17,692 nt of DNA from JBBKWX01 sp037969175. Its GTDB lineage: Bacteria > Bacteroidota > Bacteroidia > AKYH767-A > JBBKVM01. Each line of letters starts with the position of its first letter. The stretch's first letter is position 1. Shown piece after piece: positions 1-7,323 of the stretch. Position numbers and translations under genes: made by a program. The notes beneath the pieces are model-generated. The model was not told the DNA's origin and made no database searches. It was given only the letters and a program-made list of their open reading frames with translations. The DNA is taken from contig JBBKWX010000220.1 in NCBI GenBank assembly GCA_037969175.1, positions 1-17,692 of the forward strand, given 5' to 3'.

Positions 1-642
1 GAATTAACAATAGATCATCTTAAGAAAAACTTTCAAGATGCAGAGGGCGGGCATGACTGGTGGCATACCTTCCGGGTCTGGAATACAGCAAAACACATAG
101 CAAAAATTGAAGGCGGAGATCTATTTATTATAGAAATGAGTGCATTGTTACATGATATAGCTGATTCAAAATTCAATAATGGAGATGAAGATATAGGACC
201 GGATAAAGCATATTCATTTATGAGATCCATACATATCGATGAAGTTGTAGCATCTCGGGTAAAAGATATTATCAGAGGCGTTTCATATAAAGGAGGTCAT
301 AACCACATAAAAAACAGAACTATCGAACTTGACATAGTAAGTGATGCTGACAAGTTGGATGCTTTAGGAGCCATTGGTATAGCCAGAGCATTCAGCTATG
401 GAGGCTATAAAGGCAGATCGTTTTACGATCCGGAAATATTACCAAACCCGGGAATGAGTAAAGAAGAATACAAAAAAGGAGATGGTCCAACTATAAACCA
501 TTTCTATGAAAAGCTATTTTTGTTGAAGGATCTTATGAAAACCAATACCGCAAAATTATTGGCTGAAGAACGTCATTTGTTTATGGTCAAATTTGTAGAT
601 CAATTTATTGCAGAATTTGATCAAAACTATGAGTTATCTTGA
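1..642 (+). CDS. HD-domain phosphohydrolase, YpgQ/YedJ type (5' end missing)
   Basis: The frame is open from base 1, so the true start lies outside the window; the ATG at 136 is internal and would cut the HD domain. Numbering from base 1, the visible 213 residues contain the first metal-ligand segment HDWWHTFRVWNTA (residues 18-30), the HD pair in LLHDIAD (H51-D52) and the last ligand region SDADKLDALGAIG (about 114-126). This order H...HD...D, with the WWH and DADKLDALG signatures, is typical of the small YpgQ/YedJ branch of HD phosphohydrolases. The Bacillus subtilis member YpgQ has been reported to be a metal-dependent (d)NTP pyrophosphohydrolase; this substrate is only inferred here. The visible length is close to that of the E. 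coli relative, so few residues should be missing. It is cytoplasmic with no signal peptide, and is separated from the next gene by 217 bp. Confidence 0.88.
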   Translation, partial: ELTIDHLKKNFQDAEGGHDWWHTFRVWNTAKHIAKIEGGDLFIIEMSALLHDIADSKFNNGDEDIGPDKAYSFMRSIHIDEVVASRVKDIIRGVSYKGGHNHIKNRTIELDIVSDADKLDALGAIGIARAFSYGGYKGRSFYDPEILPNPGMSKEEYKKGDGPTINHFYEKLFLLKDLMKTNTAKLLAEERHLFMVKFVDQFIAEFDQNYELS

Positions 643-859
643 ATTTCCGAACTTGAATTAATTTCACAGGACAATATATAAAACCCGAACTCAACAGATT
701 TAAGCAATTATAAGTTATTCATTATAAGACAGAAAGCCTTATCACTTGTTATTTTCTAAAGCAGTAGGAAGTCTAATTATCCAGTTCTTTTTGTAATTAC
801 AATTCAATTTCAAATAGTAGTATCTTCGGGCTTTATTGGCCATACTATTATTTACACTG

Positions 860-1747
860 ATGAATCGCTATATAATCAAAGTACCTGCAAAAACTAAATT
901 CCTAAATTTTATCAGGAGGATTTTTACGTATAAGATCACAGAGTATTTATTATTCAACATCACATTAAACAGTAATATTTCATTTTTTCATAAACTGGTT
1001 CCCCCAAATTATCTTTATGACGAAGGTAGTTTTCGTATTGTCAACAGAGACGGACTTAAATACAAACTGGATCTAAGTCATGTTATTGATCATGGCGTAT
1101 ATTTTGGTTATATAGATCGATCATATGAAAGTATAATCACTGATTTTGGCCGGTATCAGGTTATGCTTGATGTTGGAGGAAACATTGGTACGTCTGCTTT
1201 ATTTTATGATAAATTGAACCCGAGAGCAAAGATTTATTGTTTTGAACCACATACTGCTACATTTAATAGAGCTAAGGAAAATTTACAACTTAACAACAAT
1301 ATCAATATCCGGCTTTTGAATCAGGGATTGGGGGATAAGCAAAGCGAGTTAAAGTTGTACGAAGTAAACCCGAATAATCCCGGAATGAATCGGATCATTA
1401 AAGGCGAGCATGAATTTCCATATACTGTAATTGATATCGATACCGTGGATCATTTTATGGAAAAGGAAAATTTACAATCACTTGACTTTATTAAGATTGA
1501 CGTAGAAGGGTTTGAGTCTGCGGTTTTGAAAGGTGGAGTTGATTCAATCTCTAAATATAAGCCTGTATTATTTATTGAATTGGATGATGATAATTTGAGG
1601 GAGAATGACAGCTCAGCAAGAGAGATGATCACATTCATCAATTCAATGGGTTATCATAAAATATACAGAGCAAACAATCTACAGCCAATTAGTTCCGAAG
1701 ACAATTTTTCACATTGTCATTTTGACATTATTGCAAAGCAGAATTAG
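860..1747 (+). CDS. FkbM family SAM-dependent methyltransferase
   Basis: A 295-residue protein. The SAM-binding loop is LDVGGNIG (about residues 103-110), followed by the acidic strand end YCFEP (about 126-130) and the FkbM signature FIKIDVEGFE (about 210-219), which closes the Rossmann-type core. FkbM-family enzymes methylate hydroxyl groups, often of sugars in surface glycans or of natural products; the acceptor cannot be read from sequence. No signal peptide is evident, so it is cytoplasmic. I chose the ATG at 860; the frame can be opened at a TTG at 836, but the eight extra residues add nothing recognisable. It sits 49 bp upstream of the MBOAT gene in the same direction, which suggests O-methylation and O-acylation of the same polysaccharide. 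Family assignment is firm, substrate unknown. Confidence 0.88.
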   Translation: MNRYIIKVPAKTKFLNFIRRIFTYKITEYLLFNITLNSNISFFHKLVPPNYLYDEGSFRIVNRDGLKYKLDLSHVIDHGVYFGYIDRSYESIITDFGRYQVMLDVGGNIGTSALFYDKLNPRAKIYCFEPHTATFNRAKENLQLNNNINIRLLNQGLGDKQSELKLYEVNPNNPGMNRIIKGEHEFPYTVIDIDTVDHFMEKENLQSLDFIKIDVEGFESAVLKGGVDSISKYKPVLFIELDDDNLRENDSSAREMITFINSMGYHKIYRANNLQPISSEDNFSHCHFDIIAKQN

Positions 1748-1796
1748 ATATATACATTATCCCCATTTATACATTGTTTTTTTGTTTATTTAGTAT

Positions 1797-3227
1797 ATGT
1801 TATTCAATTCATTTGAATTTGTACTATTCTTTATAGTAGTCACCAGCTTATATTTTGCAATACCCTTCAGGTTTCGTTGGATATTGCTTCTTGTTGCCAG
1901 CTATTTTTTTTATGGTTATTGGGAGCCGCGATATTTGCTCATCATAGTAGGCTCAACTTTAATAGATTATTATCTGGGAAAGCAAATCTTCAAAACTACT
2001 GATGAAGGCACTCGGAAAATCTATCTGTATTTAAGTTTGTTTAGCAATTTGGGGGTTTTATTTATCTTTAAATATTTCAATTTTTTTAATACGAGTTTCG
2101 CCCATTTATTTTCTTCAATGGGTATGAGTTATATGGTATCAGGATTAGATCTCTTGCTACCTGTTGGTATATCCTTTTATACATTTCAAACTTTAAGCTA
2201 TACAATTGATATTTATAATAAGAAAATAGCTCAGCCGGAATATCATTTAGGAAGATTTGCACTTTTTGTATCATTCTATCCACAGCTGGTAGCAGGTCCA
2301 ATTGAAAGGGCTTCACATCTCATCCCACAATTCAGAAAAAATTTCAATTTCGATCTAAAGCGGATCGAATCTGGCTTGTCATTAGTCTTGTGGGGGCTTT
2401 TCAAAAAGGTAGTTATTGCCGACCGACTTGCACCCATAGTAAATGAAATATATAATCACCCGACTGAATTTCATGGTTATAGTCTTTTGGTAGCTACGGT
2501 CTTCTTTGCTTTTCAGATCTATTGTGATTTTTCAGGATATTCTGATATTGCAATAGGTACTGCAAGGGTAATGGGTTTTGATATTATGAAAAATTTCAAT
2601 ATCCCTTATTTTTCTGCAAGTATTTCTGAATTCTGGAAACGATGGCATATCTCTTTATCGACCTGGTTTAGGGACTATGTTTATATTCCATTGGGAGGAA
2701 ACAGAACCATAAAATGGAGATGGTATTATAATTTATTCATAACTTTTCTAATTAGCGGATTATGGCATGGGGCAAATTGGACTTTCATTGTATGGGGTGC
2801 ATTGCATGGATCATTGCTACTAATTGAAAGTACATTTAAATTTAGCAAAGCAAGATCAAAAACTAAGGTTCCATTTGTAATAACAACATTCTTGTTGGTA
2901 CTACTCAGCTGGATCTTTTTTAGGGCGAACACAATAAATGATGCACAGATCATACTTTTTGCTTTGGCGGATTTTAGATCCTATGATCTGAGCCAATTAT
3001 CATTCAACATATTATCTACACGTGAAGTAGATGTATATTCAATAGATTACATGTTGTCATATAGCATGATCCTGATACTATTGACAACCGAATATTTTTT
3101 GATATTCAAAAATAAATTGAAAGACCTGACATATGGATATCGTTTAATAAGCTATGTTATGATCTGTATAATAATCCTTCTGCTAGGGGCATTCGGAAAA
3201 AATGAATTTATATATTTTCAGTTCTGA
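1797..3227 (+). CDS. MBOAT family membrane O-acyltransferase (AlgI/DltB-like)
   Basis: A 476-residue polytopic membrane protein with many hydrophobic helices. MBOAT landmarks in order: LPVGISFYTFQTLSY (121-135), QLVAGPIER (163-171), YCDFSGYSDIAIG (242-254), FWKRWHISLSTWFRDYVYIPLGG (279-301, given here as its known block) and GLWHGANWTF (321-330). H324 in the WHGANW motif is the expected catalytic histidine, and H284 is the second conserved one. Length fits AlgI-type proteins (about 460-520). These enzymes pass an acyl group, usually acetyl, across the cytoplasmic membrane to a periplasmic acceptor or partner. The SGNH-type gene starts 2 bp after the stop, the usual MBOAT plus SGNH arrangement. 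It is therefore probably the acyl-import half of a polysaccharide O-acetylation pair; which glycan is modified is unknown. Confidence 0.93.
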   Translation: MLFNSFEFVLFFIVVTSLYFAIPFRFRWILLLVASYFFYGYWEPRYLLIIVGSTLIDYYLGKQIFKTTDEGTRKIYLYLSLFSNLGVLFIFKYFNFFNTSFAHLFSSMGMSYMVSGLDLLLPVGISFYTFQTLSYTIDIYNKKIAQPEYHLGRFALFVSFYPQLVAGPIERASHLIPQFRKNFNFDLKRIESGLSLVLWGLFKKVVIADRLAPIVNEIYNHPTEFHGYSLLVATVFFAFQIYCDFSGYSDIAIGTARVMGFDIMKNFNIPYFSASISEFWKRWHISLSTWFRDYVYIPLGGNRTIKWRWYYNLFITFLISGLWHGANWTFIVWGALHGSLLLIESTFKFSKARSKTKVPFVITTFLLVLLSWIFFRANTINDAQIILFALADFRSYDLSQLSFNILSTREVDVYSIDYMLSYSMILILLTTEYFLIFKNKLKDLTYGYRLISYVMICIIILLLGAFGKNEFIYFQF

Positions 3228-3229
3228 TC

Positions 3230-4168
3230 ATGTTAAGCATTAATAAAAGAAGAATACTCACAACAGCATCCATTGTATTTTCATTGTTTATTACAGAACA
3301 AGTGATAGAAGGAATCATACAGCGTGTTAATTATGGGGATCCTGGAAAAATAAACTCAATAATCAATAAGCAAACAGATAAAGAAATCATGATCTGGGGT
3401 GCCTCTAGTGCGGAAGTAAATATTTCCCCTTACAAAATAGAAAACGCAACCGGAAAGACTTGTTTCAATATGGGTCTTGATGGAACAAACATTGATCAAT
3501 ATGATGGTTTATTAAAATATTTCCTGTCATATACTGACAGCTGCAAAAAATTGATTATTGCATTGGATATCCATGGAGGATTGGCAAAAAGAGAGCAGGT
3601 CTATAATCTTTACTGTTGGCTACATCACATGGATCAGGATCAAATATTTGAATCTATTTATAACATCGATAAATCGATGGCATTGAAATCAAAGTATGTC
3701 CCATTTTATAACCTGACGCTATACAATAAACATGCTTTACCGTATATAAAAAAAACAATCAAAAATGTGATCCAGCAAAAAAACGAAAGTTATGATTTTC
3801 CTGATAATGGATATGTTGCTTCGGAAAAAAATATCCCTGATGATATGACCTGGGATGAGAATATCAATATTCTGATTTCGGATACTACCATTAATAAATT
3901 AAAGAAAATCATAATGATAGCTGAAGAAAAACAAATACAAACTTACATTGTTATAACGCCTTGTTTGAATAAAGGATATATATTATTAAATAATAGAAAA
4001 GCATTCATCAGTTCCATTGAGGCATTAAGTAATATCGGTGCAAAGGTTCTTGATCTTTCCTCATCGTATATATCAGAAAACCCTGATTATTTTTATGATA
4101 ATATTCACTTAAACAAGAAGGGTTCTGAGGCATTTACTGATCTATTGATAAGTAAGATCGAACATTGA
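3230..4168 (+). CDS. Membrane-anchored SGNH-like O-acyltransferase partner of MBOAT
   Basis: A 312-residue protein with one N-terminal hydrophobic segment (about 9-30), so probably membrane-anchored with the catalytic part in the periplasm. SGNH/DltD/AlgX-type landmarks: IWGASSAEVN (55-64), where S59 would be the nucleophile (GAS replaces the usual GDS); CFNMGLDG (78-85), with N80 and G82 in the oxyanion-hole region; and YDNIHLNKKGSEAF (289-302), where D290 and H293 form the Asp-x-x-His pair. The gene starts 2 bp after the MBOAT stop, so the two are surely co-expressed. The likely job is to take the acyl group moved by the MBOAT protein and place it on an extracytoplasmic glycan. The overall sequence is divergent; the family call rests on the three motifs plus context. 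Confidence 0.75.
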   Translation: MLSINKRRILTTASIVFSLFITEQVIEGIIQRVNYGDPGKINSIINKQTDKEIMIWGASSAEVNISPYKIENATGKTCFNMGLDGTNIDQYDGLLKYFLSYTDSCKKLIIALDIHGGLAKREQVYNLYCWLHHMDQDQIFESIYNIDKSMALKSKYVPFYNLTLYNKHALPYIKKTIKNVIQQKNESYDFPDNGYVASEKNIPDDMTWDENINILISDTTINKLKKIIMIAEEKQIQTYIVITPCLNKGYILLNNRKAFISSIEALSNIGAKVLDLSSSYISENPDYFYDNIHLNKKGSEAFTDLLISKIEH

Positions 4169-4200
4169 AGCAATGAAATATACTATAGACATGTAATAAT

Positions 4201-4471
4201 GATCTTAGCCAATCTATAATTCTGCCTTTCTTGAAATCTTCTGAAGGAGGAAATGATTGCCGCCAGTGATTCTGGCTTAGGAGCTACAATACTTAGAGAT
4301 AAGAAACAATGTAAATGGTTATGTTTAAGTTTATAGTCTATTGAAGAATTTGAACAGCATAGCATTCAATTTTTGTGTTAATGTTTTATAAACCGAATTT
4401 GCCGTAAGAATACAAGATTGATCGATCCAAATAAAACTTGTATTAAAGAATGGTATTATGAGTATTTTTAG
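4201..4471 (+). pseudogene. Possible decayed C-terminal remnant of a family 1-like glycosyltransferase
   Basis: No intact gene fills 4169-4490. Translating the + strand gives a broken but recognisable pattern. In one frame, 4216-4251 reads IILPFLKSSEGG, like the LPS..SEG motif of GT-B glycosyltransferases. After a frame change, 4256-4300 reads IAASDSGLGATILRD, like the following 'pviAsdsG..a.ilrdg' segment, and 4337-4378 reads SIEEFEQHSIQFLC. That second frame has stops at 4334, 4379 and 4469. The motif order is right, but the dozen or so residues normally between SEG and ASDSG are missing, so a small deletion with frameshift is implied. The N-terminal two thirds are absent. Seen: motifs and stops. 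Inferred: glycosyltransferase ancestry. This could be chance; the match is by eye only. Confidence 0.4.
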
Positions 4472-4490
4472 AGATTGGCTATCCTGATAT

Positions 4491-5417
4491 ATGATAAAGA
4501 ATTTTCTATTCCATAGAGTTAACACGGTTCGGGACCCCTTATGGGATCCAATGCATCCAAAACTTTTTGATACCTGTCTTAAATATATAACCAAAAACTA
4601 TATAACTATTCAGTTGGAAGAGTTGTTGAGCTCCCCGAACTCAATTGATCCAACCAAGCAATATGCTTCCATTGTATTTGATGATGGGTACAAGGATAAC
4701 CTGGAATATGCTGCTCCAATACTGGAGAACCATGGGGTTAAGGCTTCATTCTATGTTGTTACAAATTGTATTGATCATAATATTCCAACCTGGACACATA
4801 TACTAGAACATCAATTTCAGTTTACGCAAAAAGATAGCTTAGTATTAGATCACGAATTTATTCCTTCAGCGTTGAGATCTGCAAAATTCACAGGAATAAA
4901 ATCCAGGCTAGATTATGCCAAAATCCTAAAGCCTTTTCTCAAAACGCTTCTGCATTTTCAAAGGAATATTGCATTGGCAGATATTAGTTTGACTTTTGAT
5001 GATGTAAAACTGCCAAGATTGATGATGAATTGGGATGAGGTAAGAGAATTGAGATCTGCCGGGCATTATATAGGATCTCATACGATCTCTCATTGTATGC
5101 TGGGAACAATGCAGGATGAAACAGAGATCCTGCATGAATTAAGAGGTTCTGCTGAGATCATAGAAAGAGAATTAAATTATTTCCCGGAGACCATCTCTTA
5201 TCCTGTTGGAAGTTATAATAAAACTACAATTGAGCTTAGTAAAAAAGCGGGATATAAATTTGGATTAGCTGTAAAGCAAAATATTTACGATCCAACAAAG
5301 GATGACATTTTCGAAATTCCAAGAATAGAATTGTATAATGAATCCTACTTAAAGACTTATTTGAGAATGACCAATATTTTGGAAAATGTTAAAAAAGTAA
5401 TTCATTATAGAAAATGA
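4491..5417 (+). CDS. Polysaccharide deacetylase family protein (NodB-like)
   Basis: A 308-residue protein with NodB-homology motifs in order: SIVFDDGYKDN (60-70, D64-D65), SHTISHCML (196-204, H197 and H201), and YPVGSYN (237-243). The metal triad would be D65, H197 and H201. A long insert of about 75 residues (about 100-175) lies between the first two motifs. Family members remove N- or O-acetyl groups from sugars. There is no signal peptide or membrane segment: the protein starts MIKNFLFHRV directly, so it appears cytoplasmic, unlike secreted chitin or peptidoglycan deacetylases. It may act on a nucleotide- or lipid-linked sugar. Its last four bases, ATGA, overlap the start of the formyltransferase gene, which argues for translational coupling and a shared pathway. 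The ATG at 4491 is chosen because the conserved N-terminal strand begins right there. Confidence 0.88.
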   Translation: MIKNFLFHRVNTVRDPLWDPMHPKLFDTCLKYITKNYITIQLEELLSSPNSIDPTKQYASIVFDDGYKDNLEYAAPILENHGVKASFYVVTNCIDHNIPTWTHILEHQFQFTQKDSLVLDHEFIPSALRSAKFTGIKSRLDYAKILKPFLKTLLHFQRNIALADISLTFDDVKLPRLMMNWDEVRELRSAGHYIGSHTISHCMLGTMQDETEILHELRGSAEIIERELNYFPETISYPVGSYNKTTIELSKKAGYKFGLAVKQNIYDPTKDDIFEIPRIELYNESYLKTYLRMTNILENVKKVIHYRK

Positions 5418-6226
5418 AGATCGTATTATTGTTTGGGAATGAATCAAACCAACGGGCGCTGGCGCAGAAAATTCATTTGCAATTTCCTGTAGCTGCAATT
5501 GTTATTGAATCACGAAAAAGCAAAGTCAAATTCTCTTTTCTTCAATTGGCACAAAAGCTAGTGTCTAAAATTCTATTTAGAAAGATCGATCATGCATGGT
5601 TTGGAATGAGATCATATTTTGAATCAAAATATCCTCAATGGCCGGATGTAGAAAAAATCAATGTTGAAAATATTAATGAGCAATCAACTATTGCTTTGTG
5701 TAAAAAAATTGAGCCTGATCTGATTCTTGTATCAGGGACCCGATTAATAAAAGAGCCCTTACTATCATTACAACCCAAAGTCGGGATATTGAACTTGCAT
5801 ACCGGACTGAGTCCTTACATAAAGGGTGGACCCAATTGCACCAATTGGTGTATTGCAACAGGTCAATTTGAATATATTGGAAATACGGTTATGTGGATTG
5901 ATAAAGGTATTGATACCGGTGATCTGTTGTATACAGAAACGTGTTCATTATCAACTGAGCAAAATTTAAAGGAAGTCCATATCTCCGTTATGAGACATGC
6001 TCATGAATTATATATAAAAAGTATTCGATCCCTGATTGAAGGCGATACAGTGCGAGTTAGACAAGCTTCAATCGCCAAAGGGAAAACATATTACAGTAAG
6101 GATTGGAATTTTAATAGACGAATTGATCTTATTAAAAATCGCAGATCGTTTTTTAAAAAGATCAAAAATCAAGAATTAAAAAATAAATCCATCGACATCA
6201 TTACGGTATCCCCTTCAAACAAATAA
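5414..6226 (+). CDS. Formyltransferase family protein (probable sugar N-formyltransferase)
   Basis: A 270-residue protein with the N-terminal fold of the Fmt/PurN/ArnA formyltransferases. It begins with a Rossmann-like strand (MKIVLLFG). The core has DLILVSGTRLI (102-112), then NLHTGLSPYIKG (127-138), which holds the catalytic N127 and H129, and IDKGIDTGDLLY (162-173), where D167 fits the third catalytic residue. The cofactor should be N10-formyltetrahydrofolate. It lacks the full C-terminal domain of Met-tRNA formyltransferase and lies in a polysaccharide cluster, so a sugar amine is a likelier acceptor than Met-tRNA. It is cytoplasmic. Its start codon overlaps the deacetylase stop by 4 bp. 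The C-terminal 45 residues are very basic (many K and R) and could be a short accessory segment. Family firm, acceptor inferred. Confidence 0.85.
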   Translation: MKIVLLFGNESNQRALAQKIHLQFPVAAIVIESRKSKVKFSFLQLAQKLVSKILFRKIDHAWFGMRSYFESKYPQWPDVEKINVENINEQSTIALCKKIEPDLILVSGTRLIKEPLLSLQPKVGILNLHTGLSPYIKGGPNCTNWCIATGQFEYIGNTVMWIDKGIDTGDLLYTETCSLSTEQNLKEVHISVMRHAHELYIKSIRSLIEGDTVRVRQASIAKGKTYYSKDWNFNRRIDLIKNRRSFFKKIKNQELKNKSIDIITVSPSNK

Positions 6227-6249
6227 GAACAATTCTTAATTTGTTTTTT
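6224..6249 (+). terminator. Weak terminator-like hairpin after the formyltransferase gene
   Basis: A perfect 6-bp inverted repeat, TAAGAA-caa-TTCTTA (6224-6238), includes the stop codon and is followed by ATTTGTTTTTT. The stem is AT-rich and weak, so termination may be partial. Confidence 0.3.
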
Positions 6250-6295
6250 CTTAACTTAATATCGGTATGTCTATATAAATTAATCAAATTCTATA

Positions 6296-6907
6296 ATGTC
6301 TACATTAGATCCAAGAATAGATAAATACATAGCAGGATCAGCTGATTTTGCACAACCGATTTTAAATCATTTGAGGAGGCTGATTCAGGTAAATTGCCCC
6401 GATGTCAAGGAGACCATAAAATGGGGGTTCCCTGTTTTTGAATATTCCGGAGAAATAATGTGCAATATGGCAAGTTTCAAAGAACACTGTGCTTTTGGTT
6501 TCTGGAAAGCTTCTTTATTGAACAACTCCAAAGGGATACTAAAAGCATCCGGTACTTCGGGCATGGGAGATGTAGGGAAAATAAAAAGCATCTCTGACCT
6601 GCCCGATGATAAAGTACTGATAGATTTCATTAAACAGGCAATGCTGTTAAATGAAAACAAAATAAAAGTTTCAAAAAAACCAAAAGCGGATAGTATTGAA
6701 TTAGAGATTCCCGATTATTTTATCAAATTATTAAATAAAAACAAAAAAGCTAAAGCCACTTTTGATGGTTTTAGCAGATCAAATAAAAACGAATACCTTG
6801 AATGGATACTGGAAGCTAAAACAGAAATCACAAGAGATAAAAGAATGGCTACAGCAATAGAATGGATGGCTGAAGGCAAGATAAGGAACTGGAAATACGT
6901 TAAATAA
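6296..6907 (+). CDS. DUF1801 plus YdeI/OmdA-domain protein
   Basis: A 203-residue cytoplasmic protein. The first half (about 15-110) matches DUF1801: a helical start (QPILNHLRRLI), the signature ETIKWGFPVFEYSG (39-52) and FGFWK. The second half (about 140-203) matches the OmdA or YdeI/OmpD-associated module: LNKNKKAKATFDGFSRSN, then a helix pair EYLEWILEAKTEITRDKR and the ending GKIRNWKY. Proteins with this architecture are common in Bacteroidota; their biochemical role is unknown, though some relatives are annotated as bacteriocin-protection proteins without strong evidence. The gene is 17 bp upstream of the VOC gene, so the two are probably co-transcribed. It starts at a clear ATG 69 bp after the previous gene, with no obvious ribosome binding site. 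Confidence 0.85.
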   Translation: MSTLDPRIDKYIAGSADFAQPILNHLRRLIQVNCPDVKETIKWGFPVFEYSGEIMCNMASFKEHCAFGFWKASLLNNSKGILKASGTSGMGDVGKIKSISDLPDDKVLIDFIKQAMLLNENKIKVSKKPKADSIELEIPDYFIKLLNKNKKAKATFDGFSRSNKNEYLEWILEAKTEITRDKRMATAIEWMAEGKIRNWKYVK

Positions 6908-6924
6908 ATATTAAAGATGATATC

Positions 6925-7308
6925 ATGATCAAAAATGCTGTAGGTTGGTTTGAAATTCCGGTTCTGGATATGGATCGGGCAATTTCTTTTTATGAAACTC
7001 TTTTTACTATAAAGCTCGACAGGCATTTGATGGGGCCACTCGAAATGGCTTGGTTTCCTTCCGACGAAAAGGCAATTGGATCTGCAGGTTCTTTAGTTTA
7101 CAATATTGAATTTTATACTCCATCAAAAGATGGGACACTTATCTATTTCAGTTCAAAATCTAATGATATACGAGATGAATTGAGCAGAGTAGAAAAAGCC
7201 GGAGGAGAAATAATTATCCCGAGGAAACTGATAGCTGAAGGGATAGGTTATATGGCAGTTATACTTGACAGCGAAGGAAACAGAATTGCATTACATTCAA
7301 GAAATTAA
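6925..7308 (+). CDS. VOC family (glyoxalase/bleomycin-resistance fold) protein
   Basis: A 127-residue protein of typical single-domain VOC size. It has the two expected beta-alpha-beta modules: WFEIPVLDMDRAISFYETLF (8-27, shown as the conserved opening strand and helix) and, in the second half, LIYFSSKSNDIRDELSRVE followed by AGGEIIIPR and YMAVILDSEGNRIALHS at the end. Members include glyoxalases, dioxygenases and drug-binding resistance proteins. I cannot place this one in a functional branch; the usual glyoxalase I histidine/glutamate metal set is not clearly complete, so a binding or isomerase role is as likely. It lies between the DUF1801/OmdA gene (17 bp gap) and the lipoprotein gene (15 bp gap). 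Confidence 0.87.
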   Translation: MIKNAVGWFEIPVLDMDRAISFYETLFTIKLDRHLMGPLEMAWFPSDEKAIGSAGSLVYNIEFYTPSKDGTLIYFSSKSNDIRDELSRVEKAGGEIIIPRKLIAEGIGYMAVILDSEGNRIALHSRN

Positions 7309-7323
7309 CATAATTAATCCGAT

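Noticed and set aside
791..802. Perfect 12-bp palindrome TTGTAATTACAA upstream of the FkbM gene
   Set aside because: It is AT-rich and short, and the nearby TATCTTCG (821-828) is too far away for it to act as the -33 element; chance is likely.
836..859. TTG start for the FkbM methyltransferase
   Set aside because: The eight added residues carry no conserved feature and an ATG follows at 860.
2086..2316. Reverse-strand reading frame of 76 codons within the MBOAT gene
   Set aside because: It lies fully inside a well-supported gene and has no family features; similar reverse frames inside other genes here were rejected for the same reason.
4183..4594. Two overlapping reverse-strand reading frames of 60 and 87 codons
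   Set aside because: They have no recognisable motif, overlap each other and the deacetylase start, and the + strand of the same stretch shows glycosyltransferase-like motifs instead.
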